Shown: in pieces, positions 1 through 11,179 of the stretch
Layout of the letters: each line of letters opens with the position of its first letter
Numbering within the stretch: the stretch's first letter is position 1
Source: Serilophus lunatus
Taxonomy: Eukaryota; Chordata; Aves; Passeriformes; Eurylaimidae
DNA length: 64,000 nucleotides
Direction: 5' to 3'
Assembly: GCA_013399895.1 (NCBI GenBank)
Contig: VXBA01000910.1
Location: 731,881-795,880 of the forward strand
Translations under genes and position numbers: made by a program
The notes under the pieces: model-generated
Databases searched by the model: none
What the model saw: the letters and a program-made list of their open reading frames with translations, nothing else
What the model was told of the DNA's origin: nothing

Positions 1-785
1 ATGTGTATATAGACATTGAAGCCTCTGACCAGTCTGAAAGTTTAAATGAAAACTGTTTTAATCAGTGTCCATCACTGGATAAGCGCTAATTTAATTCATG
101 ATTGTTTACAGATTGGGAAAGAATAAACAAAAGGGAATATCCTGTTTGGGTTGGGGCTCTGAAGAGCCTGAGCATTATTTTTGTAAAGGGAAAAACAGCA
201 TTCTTTGTGCCATTTCATGTGCCTGTAAATGAATTTTTATATTGTATTAACATCCTGGGAATGAGTGGGCTGCCTTTGTTTTCTAGTCCAGTTTTCAACC
301 ATTTTCCTCAATTACCTGCATTTGAAAGTGAGACCTGCCTAAAAGACTGCCTTTTGGGACCAGTGGAAGCGTTCCTGTATAGTTGTAATTTTCTGTTTAT
401 TTGTGTTAAAATGTGTTTGGGGACAAGGATACAGTTATTACAGTGGGAAAGGTGGCCTTGTATTTGAGACAGTCTTCACTGTGTAAACTTTTAAACACAA
501 TATGTAATTTAAAGACCATGATCTTCAGGCAATAATATTAAGTGTAAGCTTTTAAAATTTATTTTGGGGGATCATAGCTTGTTTTATTTTTTGTGCTATA
601 AGATTAACAGTATTAAATGAATTATATTCTTAGAATATATGGAGTGTCTTTTCTTAAGATTAGTGCCTTTTTAATTTCTTACTCCACTTAATTCATAGAA
701 CTGGTCCCAACATCAAGCCACTGTGTTTTTTTCCCCAATGCCCTGTTTGTACAGTCTAAATAAAACTCGCCTCAACTTACAGTAT
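1..785 (+). other. Probable 3' untranslated region of a plus-strand gene lying left of the window
   Basis: This AT-rich stretch has no long conserved-looking reading frame. It ends in a canonical AATAAA followed by a T/G-rich stretch, as the 3' UTR of a plus-strand gene would. A 121-codon open frame at 102-467 has unremarkable composition and starts inside AT-rich DNA, so I do not call it a gene. The parent gene cannot be identified because none of its coding sequence is recognisable here. The assignment as UTR is inference from base composition and the poly(A) signal. Confidence 0.4.
759..764 (+). terminator. Poly(A) signal AATAAA (plus strand)
   Basis: A canonical AATAAA is followed about 20-35 bases later by a T/G-rich stretch (tatttgttgtcttta, near 784-800), the usual arrangement of a vertebrate cleavage site. 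It would end the plus-strand transcript entering from the left. Confidence 0.45.
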
Positions 786-1608
786 TATTTGTTGTCTTTA
801 GTCTTAAAACCTCGACAGTAATAGCAGAGTATGTAAGCCCTTCCTCTATCACTAGGATGCCCTGTTTTGTGGGTGAACAGAGTGCCAACTGAAGGTTTCC
901 AGAATCCAAGGACGAGTTAAGCAGGAGAAAACACTGTTGCCAGGCTGAGTGATACTCCCCTGTTCCATCCTCGTGCCTCTCTCAGACTATTCCGCTGGGC
1001 TCTGGAGGTTCACCTGAAAAAATGCATCTCTGGTGCCACAGATTATCACTGACTCCTCCACCCTCACGCCCGACACGTCAGTGCTCCTCCTCCACTGTAT
1101 TAATGCTGCTCTTTGGCCAAGGCTTTTAAGGGTCTCTGCAAACCATGACCTTTGTTTACTGTGATGTCCTTGACTGTGCTTGTAAGAATGACTGGTTTAT
1201 GCATATGGTTTGAATTTAGCTTATTACTGGTTGAGTAAATGAGGTGTAACCTGTTGCAGTTATAGGAGGGTGGAGTGACTGGCATTGTGGCCTCTGCTGT
1301 GGGGTGCCAGTGTAATACTTCAGAAACATCTGCTTTGGGAAATGAGAACCTGGATCCTGGTCATCTTTTGCCTTTTTAATCAATCCAGATCAAGAGTAGC
1401 ACTAACTAAACTTGAGGTTTTTCAGCTAAATCATTAACAAGGTGTTGATACTTGAGATGATCCTATATAGGAGGAAAACGTAAGAGGAACATCAAACAGC
1501 TGCTGCAAAGGAGAAGCCTACAAAGCTTGTGTTGGCTCCCTGGACTCTGTAGGTATGGTGACAGCCTTGTGTTTGTCTTCTCTGGAGTACAGATTTCCAT
1601 GTGATGTT

Positions 1609-1614
1609 AATAAA
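1609..1614 (+). terminator. Possible alternative distal poly(A) signal AATAAA
   Basis: A second canonical AATAAA on the plus strand lies in less AT-rich sequence. It has a downstream TG-containing stretch (agtgtctt, near 1635). It could be a distal alternative end of the left-hand transcript, or chance. Confidence 0.25.
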
Positions 1615-4600
1615 CATTCATAGCCAACTCTGCATAGTGTCTTATCATCAAATAAGTCACATTTGGCAAATTACGTTTTGGAGAAAACCAGTTGTGTTTT
1701 AAAGACACAAGCAAGAACAGGTCCTGTACAGGCAGTGGGATTGATACTCCTGTTTCAAGCTACTTAATTCTGTGTAATTCTGTGTTCTTTGTGTGTGTTT
1801 GGCTTCCTGGCAAAAGCTGGCAGTGCTGGCCCGTGGCTGTGGCTGCTTCTCACGGCATCTCTCGCTTTCCACGGCAAACCCAAGTGTCCCTGCTCTTCCA
1901 GCCTTCTGGCTCCTGCTCACTGGGTCACAACAGCAGGTGCCCTGTGTGGGGCAGGGGGTGCACAGCCCTCCCAGGGCAGGGTGAGCTGGGGCAGGGGCTT
2001 GCTTCTGTTCTGGTACCACCCAGGCTTCAGTGGGGGGCCTGAGCACTCAGCTCCCTGCGATGGCTCCACTCCCTCCTCACTGCAGCTGGGAGGGAGGATT
2101 TGCACCAGGAGTGCCCAGCACAGCAGCCACCAAAAGCTCCAGCAACAGCCATGTGTGCTCAGCCAAAAGTCAAAGGTAATAAGAAACAAGCAGTAACTCA
2201 AGCTGCATTTATTTCTGGCTTACCTGTATCCAAGTTCCCAGCAGTGCAAATCTGAACTAGTTTAGTTAGGTGAGTCCAACAACAGGCAGCATAAGACTTA
2301 ATTTTTCAGTGCAGGCTAGCTGGGATGAGTTGAGTTCATAAGTTTGTCACTCATGTAATTAAAAGGTTTTATTTCTAAACCTGTGCCGTGGCAAACACCC
2401 CCTTAGGACATACCCAGAGGTATGTCTGTTGGAGCTTACCCTGATGTCAGTAGGAAATGCACCTCAATAGGCTCCAATGAAATGCAGCCACAGCAGAACA
2501 CATTTCCTTGTGGTTTTTTACATCATTTTCCATAGTGTAGATTGTGCCCATATGAAAGTTCTTCAGGTCCATGCTCACCAGCAGGGACAGCTCACCTTGG
2601 AGGAGCTGCAGCAGCTCTGTCCCCTACATTGTCCCCTGTGCCTTTTTTTTTGGAGGAGGCAGGTCAGCTGCTCCCGTAGCAGCTGTTGGACCAGCAGGCC
2701 CAGCTCAGCGGGGTCAGGCAAAGCAGTTCCAATTTCAGGAGACCTCCATACCCTGCACTGCGAACTGGCAGTGGCTGTGCAAACAGCTGAGCCCCCCTGC
2801 AGCAGGACCGTGTGTCCAAGCAGGCACAGGGAAAGAAACCATTACAGCTGTCCCAGAGTGAGCCTCCTGCTCCAAAATCAAAGCCCTCAGTGCTTGCCCA
2901 GAGCCAAAGTCACACAGATGATTGTGACTCATTAACACAGACTGGCGTGTTCCCACCTCAGGTCATGCACTGCTCCAGCTGCCCACCCTCCCCAGCAGCA
3001 GCCTGGGAATCCAGCACCCAGCACTGTGACTCGGACCCATCACTCCTGCTCCAGGCCTGCACGACCCTTGGGACATAAAGGCTGAGCTGCTGCCCCTGCT
3101 CAGTGGTGAGATAGCTGTGGCAGCCCCTTGGGTGCCAGGTGCAGCCTCACCTGTGGAAGATGCCATGCACGCTGCTTCCAAGGCAGGCATGGGAAGCAAA
3201 GGATAAGGAATCAGTGCTCCCCTCAGATAACCTTCCCAGCACCTGCTTGCTTCATTCCAGGCATTTTGTAACCAGAACCCTCCCCGCACGAGATATGAGT
3301 CTAACCCGCCGCTGGCGCACCAGACAATTGGGATCAGAGCTAAATCTGGGGTATCCACAGGGAACTGGCTCCTGCTTTCTGTGTCCTGGCTGGTCCAACA
3401 AGGGCAGCTGAAAGTCAGCACTAAAAAACCTGTCACTTGTAGTCTTGCATTTGATCTAGAAATGCATCACTAAAGCAGAAGGGAAAATGTGGATCTCAGG
3501 GATTGTTAACCCCACCCCTCTGCACTGTGATTCCCAGTCTGCACTATCCAGTGAATCTTCTCCAGATCCTGGAGCAAGAGGAGCTTTTGCTGGGCTGTCA
3601 GAGGGCAGAGCTCGATGTGCTGCTTTGCCTTCCCCAGTACCCAAAATCCAACAGACTCGGGGAGAGGAAAAGTGAGGTGTGGATGCTGTTTTGCACAGAC
3701 AGAAGGGACTGACATAAGTGAACAACAGGAGCTGGTTTCAAACTCTTGGCACTCAACTCCTGTTCAACCCACCACCACTCGGCAGCCAAGCCAGAGACCT
3801 CCAGGGATGCTCCTGACAGAAATGAGAAACACAGCCAGGTCTTAGAGCACACTCTTGCTATCCTTAACTTGTCTTAAAAATAAAAAAATCCAAACTTGCC
3901 CATTTTTCATTACTGGGAAGTAACGGCCTCATGAATTTCTGGACTCTAATCCCACATTTTTTTAATGTATTCTGTTACTTTGCCGATTTCATCTGGATTA
4001 TGAGGTAGTTCAGGGGCTCTCACAGGGACTTCCACATTCTGAGTCCATTTCTGTAATCTTACATCATCTCTTTTTTGCCCTCATCTTGTGACCAGTGATA
4101 ACATTAATCCACTGACCTTGAAGAGAAACAGCTTTTCTCTTTCCAGGTATCGCAGCTGGTGCTTTGGCTCCGGCTCTGCAGCGATGATGGATGCACAGCA
4201 CTGGGCTGGATTCCTGCTGGGCATCAGCCCCACGCTCTGCACGGCACAAAGGAAACGTAATTCATCAGGCTTGGCCTTCCTTGGGTGAGAAAGAGCCACA
4301 TGCCGTGAAGATCAAACACCTCCCGCTGTGCCCGAGTACCTGGAATAGCTGTGCCTACTCGGCACTTTGGAGAACTAGAGCTAAAATTAACAAAGATAAT
4401 TTCCCTGCAAGAAATAGCACCTTGGCCTGGACATGGGACACATCAGCAGGAGTCTGGAAGAGAAAGGCTAAAATTGGCTCAGGTCTGGGATTCTGCTGAA
4501 TGGGCTAACACAGGGCTGGGCACCACATGCAGGATAAGCAGCACTGTTGGAAACTGAGGCTCAGTGACCCACCTTCATCATCACTAATGGCTGTCTGGGA

Positions 4601-6091
4601 TGGAAGATGGGATGGGATGGAAGCAGCTCTCCAAGTGTGGGATGAGGTGCTGGATCTATCTATCTGGGCTGTACAGCAGTGAAAGCCCACAGACCTCCAC
4701 AGTGGTTTTTGTGGGATCAATGCTGGCCTAAATGTAACTAGACAAAAATAAAGATACATTAGAGAGCAGTCTAGGAACAGCAAGTGTACACAGTCCTTGA
4801 CAGGGCAGTAAAGGTTTGGGATTTCATCCGTCAGGGCTCACGCCTCCCTTTGCTGCAGTGCCCTGATTTTCAGTCCTGCAGCCCAGGGGCAGGGCTGCAT
4901 TGGAACAGCTATGGAAAATGGAGGGGAGTGGAGGGAGGAGACAATGTACCTGGAGAAAGACAGATTTAATACCCCTCCCTGCTGCCAAATGCTCTGTGGG
5001 ATCTGCAGACATCACCCAAAACAGAGCCTCCTTCAAGAGTCAGGCCCTGCTGGAAACATGTCAGGGCGTTGCTGGGGCACTAATTTACTGCAGGGAGCCA
5101 CCTTGGGAGCTGCTGACACTGCACCCCACTGCACCTGGCTCCTTTCCCTTTCCCCCACCATTCAACCTGCCTGTTGATGCTTGCTGTAGCCTGGGAACAT
5201 GACACAGGGCTCGACCTAGCGAGGAATGTAGGCAGGATTTGGGCAGAAAGGAGGAAAGGTCCTGCATTAACCTTGGGGTGCAAGTCAGAAATGCACCATA
5301 CTTGGCTGTCACCTACTGCCCAAGACAGCACAACACAAGGGGTCCCTTCCAGTCCAGACCCAGCCTGGCAGAGTCTGAGCAGCTCCAAGGCAGCCCTGCA
5401 ACAGCCTCATCTCCCCAGGACTGGACACACTGCTCTGGGAGCTGTCTTGTCCTTCCCAGTGCAAAGACACATCTTCCCCACGGCGAGCAGCTTGTTCCAG
5501 GTAACCACCCCTTCCTCCCCTTGTTTTGCTGCCAGGGTTCCTCCTGAAGCGTGAGCTGCTTCAGCCCCAACTTGCCCAACACTCGGCCTCTGTCAGCACC
5601 TGAACAAGATGAGTCACGCAAAACCCTCGCTCCAGACACGCTGTGACAGCGCCAGAGCTTCGCCCTTTGTGCACTGTAACCACAAAGCAACACCACAGAT
5701 GGTTCTCTTGGCTTTTCTCATATTCTCCATCACCGTGGGATGCCCTCGCTGCAGCTTCAGGCCTCAACGCCTTTACAGCAAACCCACTGCAGGCTCCCCC
5801 AGCGCTGCCCCAGCTGTCCCCTCGCAGGTCACTCACAGTCACTGGGTGGCACTGTGCCCCTGCCTGTGCAGCCGCCCAGCTCCATCCTCCTCCTCTGCTC
5901 GGGGCAGGGTGGGGGGACCGGGAGGAACCCCTGGCTGGGCCAAGGGGTGAAGGCTCTCCTTGCCAGAATGCACCCACATATCGCAGCCAGCACCGACAGA
6001 TGCTTGGGGACCCCTGGAGCCTGCAGGGAGGTGACCCCAGCGCCCAAACACGAGCTCCTGCTGCCTCCCTGCCAGGCTCTCTCCCCTCTGC

Positions 6092-6230
6092 AGTCACGAT
6101 TTCATTACCGTGGCAAAAGGAGATCAACTTCATCCTTACAATATGCCCCTCCATAAAACTAATAGGCCAGGCAATTGGGACAGCCCTGTGAAGTACTTTA
6201 TAGTCTGGACTCGAGGAGTTCGTGCCACAG
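6092..6230. other. Candidate conserved non-coding element
   Basis: This block of about 140 bases has balanced base composition, unlike the GC-rich, repeat-prone flanks, and shows no sign of coding. It holds AT-rich motifs such as TAAAACTAATAGG and CAATTGG of the kind found in conserved vertebrate enhancers. The call rests only on composition and appearance; conservation was not tested. Confidence 0.2.
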
Positions 6231-9091
6231 CTCACAAGCTGTCCCAGCCCCACATCCCAGGAGTCACAGCGTTATTTCTGCCACCCGTCCCCGTTTTGGG
6301 GCTGGGAGCAGTGTGAGATGAGCATGGCACTCTGATGACTGCCTTTACTCATCTCCCACTACTCAGAGCCCCATTTGGCTCCAGGCTGATAGGAGCATCC
6401 ATAGGGATCATAGTTTCCTCCTTCCAGGGCACCATGACACAGCTCTGCCCCAATTCCAGGAGCTTTTACATCATCAGTGTGAGTAAAGGGCCAAGAGGTT
6501 GGACCCAGCGCTGGGCCAGGGCAGAGGCCAGGGAGGCCCTTTGTCGAAGCTTTGCCATTTGCTTCATTTGCAGTTGAAAGCCAGCTCAGCTCCCAGAGGA
6601 GCAGCAGCCCTTCTGACACCGTGATGGAAAGACTGACTCAGCTCTGTAGAAGACCCTTCTCTCTACATTGACACCCCGTGTTTGTTTGGGAAGCTGAGGG
6701 AACACATTTGGTGTAACCCAGAGCCCTGTTTCAGAGGGCACCTGGTGGGGTCTGAGGGACTGTTTTGCTTCACGTGTTGCTGGGACCCAGCCAGTCTCAA
6801 TGGTGAACTCCAAGTGTCCCTGGAGCAGGGAGCTGGGTCCTGGCCCCAGCAGGGCCAGGTGGGCGACCCTGGGGACAGCAATAACCAAACAGAGCCGTGG
6901 CTGCCACCCTCCCTCTTCCTGCTGCCTAAAACCAGCCCGAGAAAAGCTTCCTCTAATCGCTCCCCCTGTATTAGACCCTTCCAGGGGAAATTAGCACAAA
7001 TTCAACATCAGTGGCACCAAGGGAACAGACCCTGAATGACTTGGAGGGGGGTTAATTAGTTTGTTAAAATCCTGCTCTCTTTAGGTGCCACCTACAGCTC
7101 CAAGCCTTGACAAACAGTTGGGAAAAAGTCTCTGCTGAAAATCAATGCTCTTCAGAGGTAAGAGCTAAAGATCCTCCAAGGAGCACACTGTTGGGAAATA
7201 ATTCCACCATTAAGGTAGAAGACAAGTGCTAGATGGGAAAGCAAATGGTTTCCAGGTCTCCATAAAAGTCAGAAGGAAGACAAAGAGCCCATTTCTCCAC
7301 CTGTGGTTTACTGTCTTTAATCTCTTTGCCTTCGTGTCCCTACCCACCCTGTGGGACAGGGTCGTGTTTAGATGTGCTGAAAGGCTTAACTTGTATTTGC
7401 AAAAACGATTCAGAATCCCCAGACACCAACTGCTAGAGACTGCAAAGTGTTACTCCTTGTCCCCTCAGAAGATGAATCCTGCAGAGCACCAGAGCTGCCA
7501 GCAGAGATGGGCTCTCTGCTCCTGCACACACCGGATAGGTAACACCAGTGTGTTGGGGAGAGGGAGCAGCATCAAAAAGCTCCATAGCCCCTTAAAAACG
7601 TCTTCACCCTTAGATTAAATTAATGTTAGACAATGTTACATTGACCACAGAGAATTTTGTACAACTCCCAGTCCTATAATAGCTGCCTCAGAGCATTGCC
7701 AGCAGCAGTAACCTGCCACAGAGCTGGTGTGTGCTCACAGCAAGATGGGGCCCTAACAGCACGTCTGCCACCTCCAGCACTATTTTAGTGTTGTCATGGG
7801 AGGGCTAAAGCACAATGTTGTAACTGAGTGACCACCACGGGCAACACTCCAGGATTAAAATTACCTTGAGTACCTGGTTTAAAGTTGGGACTAACTTCAT
7901 TCAGCTTCCACATCTGTGCTGTCCTGTGGGGGACAGAAGGATGGACAGTTCCAGCTCCAGAACTAAGTCTCCTTTAACCCAAGGACAACATTTCTTTGTT
8001 AGGCACACAATGAGCTGAGTGCCCTGCCTTCTATACTGTCCACTGGTGTTTGTATTTTAAAAGCCACTACATCATTTGATTCTGCCCAGCTGTCTGGAAA
8101 AAAAAAACCCAAAACACAACATCCTGTGTACTGCTGGGACCTCTTTGTCAGAGGCTGGGAACTCATCTCCATCCAGCACCAGGATGGATTGAACAAACTG
8201 AAGCAGTATTTTATTGCTGAAGCATAAAACATGGGAATAAACAAGCACTGAAGTGCTACTGATCATTAAAACCAGATGGGAGCCCATTTACTGCCTCCAG
8301 CAGTGAGGTGCCACGGCTGCTCTGCTGAGGCCTCCCTTGAAATAAGAAACCCAGTGCACCATCTGGGAGGTGCTGGATGGCAGTGGCTACAGGCAGCCCC
8401 TCCAATTCCAGCCTGGAGTTGTCTGTACTGTCCTCTCACCACCACCCTGGGGATAACCAAGGAGTGACAGAGCTGTTAGTCCTGGCTCCAGAAATAGTCA
8501 CCCCTGTAAGGTTGTGCCTACGTGAAAATGCCCCACTAGGCACAAGCAGCCCATCCAGGGCGAGTTCCATTGTCCAGGGGGGTGGGATGGGGAGGATCAC
8601 AGGCCAAACTATCCACACGCAGAGCAGGGACTCAGCTGCTTTTTAGTATTTGTTTGAATGTACATCTGAGAACCATCACAGGTTCTTGTCACCTCTGCAC
8701 ACTTCACCTCCCAGATAGTGCATTATCCAAAGCAGCCCAGGTCTGAACCAGCTTCCCTACCAACGAATGCAGCCTGGCATGGGAAGGTAAGTTCCATGGT
8801 GGAAAGAAACCAGGGGCTATTTCCTTTCCTTCCTAATAAACAGACCCACCACAGATAAATGTGCAACGAGAGCACACTCAGCTTGGAGTACTGGAAACTG
8901 GCCTCCAGGAACAGCTCCATCCTGAGCACCTCCACTGCAAGCTGAGCTCAACCCCCTTCCTGACCGAAGCTTTGCACCTTTGTCTCCAAGTCCCATCCTC
9001 CCGTGGCAGGGAACCCTCTCAGCGGCCGAAAGCAGAGCCCTGCATGGGGCCAGGGATGGATTCCTGGGCGGCCCCTGCCAGCTGAGAGGAG

Positions 9092-9099
9092 ATGCAAAT
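9092..9099 (+). promoter_or_regulatory. Octamer (POU/OCT) motif ATGCAAAT
   Basis: This is a perfect ATGCAAAT octamer, the consensus bound by POU-domain factors. It sits at the start of a non-repetitive stretch (to about 9260) that looks like a conserved element. An 8-mer is expected by chance about twice in a window of this size on both strands, so the functional claim is weak. Confidence 0.2.
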
Positions 9100-10710
9100 G
9101 GAGCAGGAGACTGCTGGAGAGGCAGAGACAGACAGATGCTTTTACACTTCAAAGAGAACAGGGCCCTGTGAGGCTTCAGGAATACGCACAAATCGATAGA
9201 CTCCTTTCAAACACCGAGCACATTTGTTCAAGTGTGAGGCAATTAGTCCCTGAGGATGGAGGCAGGACAGGGCCATTAAGAGCCATACGGGCAGGATGAG
9301 AAGCATGGGGCATGGAGTCACATCGCCACACAGGACTGCCAGCCCAGCCTGCCGAGAGGAAACCCGCGCTGTCCTGGTCTCGCTTTCTCATCCACGATTT
9401 TTAAAATGCCTTTGTGCCCCCAGGGGCTCTACAGGGAGCACATTGGTGTCATTCAGCCCATGTCAGTGCAACGCTCAGCACATTCCTTTGGTAATCAGCA
9501 GTTTTGATCACATCCCCTCCACCGCTTCACCCCTGGAGAACAATAACCAGGGGTGTCCCCGAGGATGCACGAGGGCTGACTTACACTTGGCCCAGCAATT
9601 CCCATTTCCCCCTCCACTTGGAGGGCTCTGGCTCCACAGAGCCCCTTCTAGATGGCGAAGCAGAGCCCAAAACAGATTGTGGGCGAGCAGAGGGCTGTGT
9701 GCTCAGCAGGAACAGAGCCAGCATGGGGGCAGACCCCGCACTGTGGCAGCAATTAGCCCTGACTCATTCCTGTCTACTCTGCACCAGCACTTCCACACAG
9801 ACCTGCCCTTAAGGCACAGACTCCCAGCAAAGATGTTACAGAGATCCAGGTGCCTGTGCTTTGTGACCCCACGGACGGGAGCTGGAGTGACAGTGCCAGC
9901 ACACGGGAAGTTTCTTCTGTGAACAGCTGCTGTTTTACAAGTACAGCCTTATAGAGAACTGAGAGGCAGAGATACCAAAAGTGAGCAGTGCTTTATGCCT
10001 GGCTGTGTGACTGGTGGAGTGCCCGTCCTGTATCTGGCTGCCCACTCCCACTCTCCCTTCTGGAAGCACATAATTTACCCTCTTCAGTAAAAATAGAGGA
10101 GGAAGAAATAAAAATCTCTGCATGTCCTCGAAGAATTGCAAGAGATGGAAATGAAATCCATCCATTACACTCACCGAGCAGGGTGCTGTCTGGGCAGGAA
10201 CACTGCAGTTGTACACCTGCACGTTCAAAGAAAAAAAATAGAGTGTTAGAGAAGTGTCATAGGCAATCCAGCACCCCACAGCAAACTACTTCAGGCCATA
10301 AAACAAACTCGCACAACTTGGAAAAACAAGAAAGGAATAACACTAAACTAAGTCGAGCACAGCTGCAGCATCTCTTCTCACCCCTGCACTGAACGATTGC
10401 TTCGCCCTGGTTTAAAATTTTATCTGACACGGTGCCCAGGCCCAGGTCACAGGAATGCGTCAGTGTTCGTTCTGGGAAGTGCACATCTTGTGCTGCGGGG
10501 GAAAAACACCTTTCCAACTTCCCTGGCTGTGTCCTGTGAGCTCCCAGGGCTCCTCCTGCTCAGATTTGCTGTAACGAACAGAAGCCACATTTAAACCCCA
10601 CTCCGGCTCTACGAGGCACGACGGCGAAAGCGGCTTGTGTGGAGCTGCTGGGAGCCGGGCCGGCAGCACACCTGCTTCCCAAAGCACAGGGGACGGGGAG
10701 CTGAGCCCCG

Positions 10711-10760
10711 GGGACAGGCGGGGACAGACGGGGACAGACGGGGACAGGCGGGGACAGACC
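10711..10760 (+). repeat. Minisatellite, five copies of a 10-bp unit GGGACAG(A/G)CG
   Basis: Five head-to-tail copies of a 10-base unit alternate between GGGACAGGCG and GGGACAGACG, with the last ending in CC. Copies differ only at the A/G position and the end of the last copy, indicating recent expansion or homogenisation. Confidence 0.9.
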
Positions 10761-11020
10761 TCCCCTGCAGCCACACCGAACTGCAGCGAGGTCCTGCCTC
10801 CGAGCACGGCCGGACCCAGCCGGCAGCGCCCAGGGACACCAGCCCTCCCCACCCTCCCGGGAAAACCCTTTGCCCTCCCTTCCCCAGCTGGCCCTGCACN
10901 TCTTGGCCATTCACCAAATAACTGGAGGCTGAAGGTGGGCAAGCAGGTAAGTGAAGACACCCTGCCCCACGCATCTGGCCGCGGGGAGAGGGGAGGCACC
11001 GCCGGCAGCTCCGGGTGGGG

Positions 11021-11151
11021 GCTGCTGGTGGCTGCTGGGGGCTGCTGGTGGCTGCTGGGGGCTGCTGGGGGCTGCTGGGGGCTGNTGGCTGCTGGGGTCT
11101 GCTGGTGGCTGCTGGGGGCTGCTGGGGGCTGCTGGGGGCTGCTGGTTGCTG
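11021..11151 (+). repeat. Minisatellite, about 13 copies of a 10-bp unit GCTGCTGG(G/T)G
   Basis: These are near-perfect tandem copies of GCTGCTGGGG or GCTGCTGGTG, with an irregular segment at 11091-11110 and an ambiguous base (N) at 11085 or so. The plus strand carries many runs of four or five G separated by short CTGCT loops, so it could form G-quadruplexes. The long Pro/Ser/Gln/Ala-rich open frames seen here on the minus strand are a product of the repeat and not genes. Confidence 0.92.
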
Positions 11152-11179
11152 CTGCCAGCCAGATGCTGCATCCCCCCTG

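Larger units (their letters stand above)
1640..10600. other. Intergenic DNA without recognisable genes
   Basis: This is moderately GC-rich avian-type non-coding DNA. Open frames of 60-230 codons are frequent on both strands, but they overlap each other in several frames, lack splice context and look like no family I recognise. No tRNA, rRNA or clear transposon is visible. Two low-CpG stretches near 6.09-6.23 kb and 9.08-9.26 kb look different from their surroundings and are listed as possible conserved non-coding elements. Confidence 0.6.

Noticed and set aside
102..467. 121-codon plus-strand frame near the left edge
   Set aside because: It lies in AT-rich sequence just before a poly(A) signal and does not resemble a protein end; 3' UTR is the simpler reading.
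5561..6253. 230-codon minus-strand open frame
   Set aside because: GC-rich DNA gives long chance frames on both strands here. Composition is random-looking, no family is recognised and no splice structure supports it.
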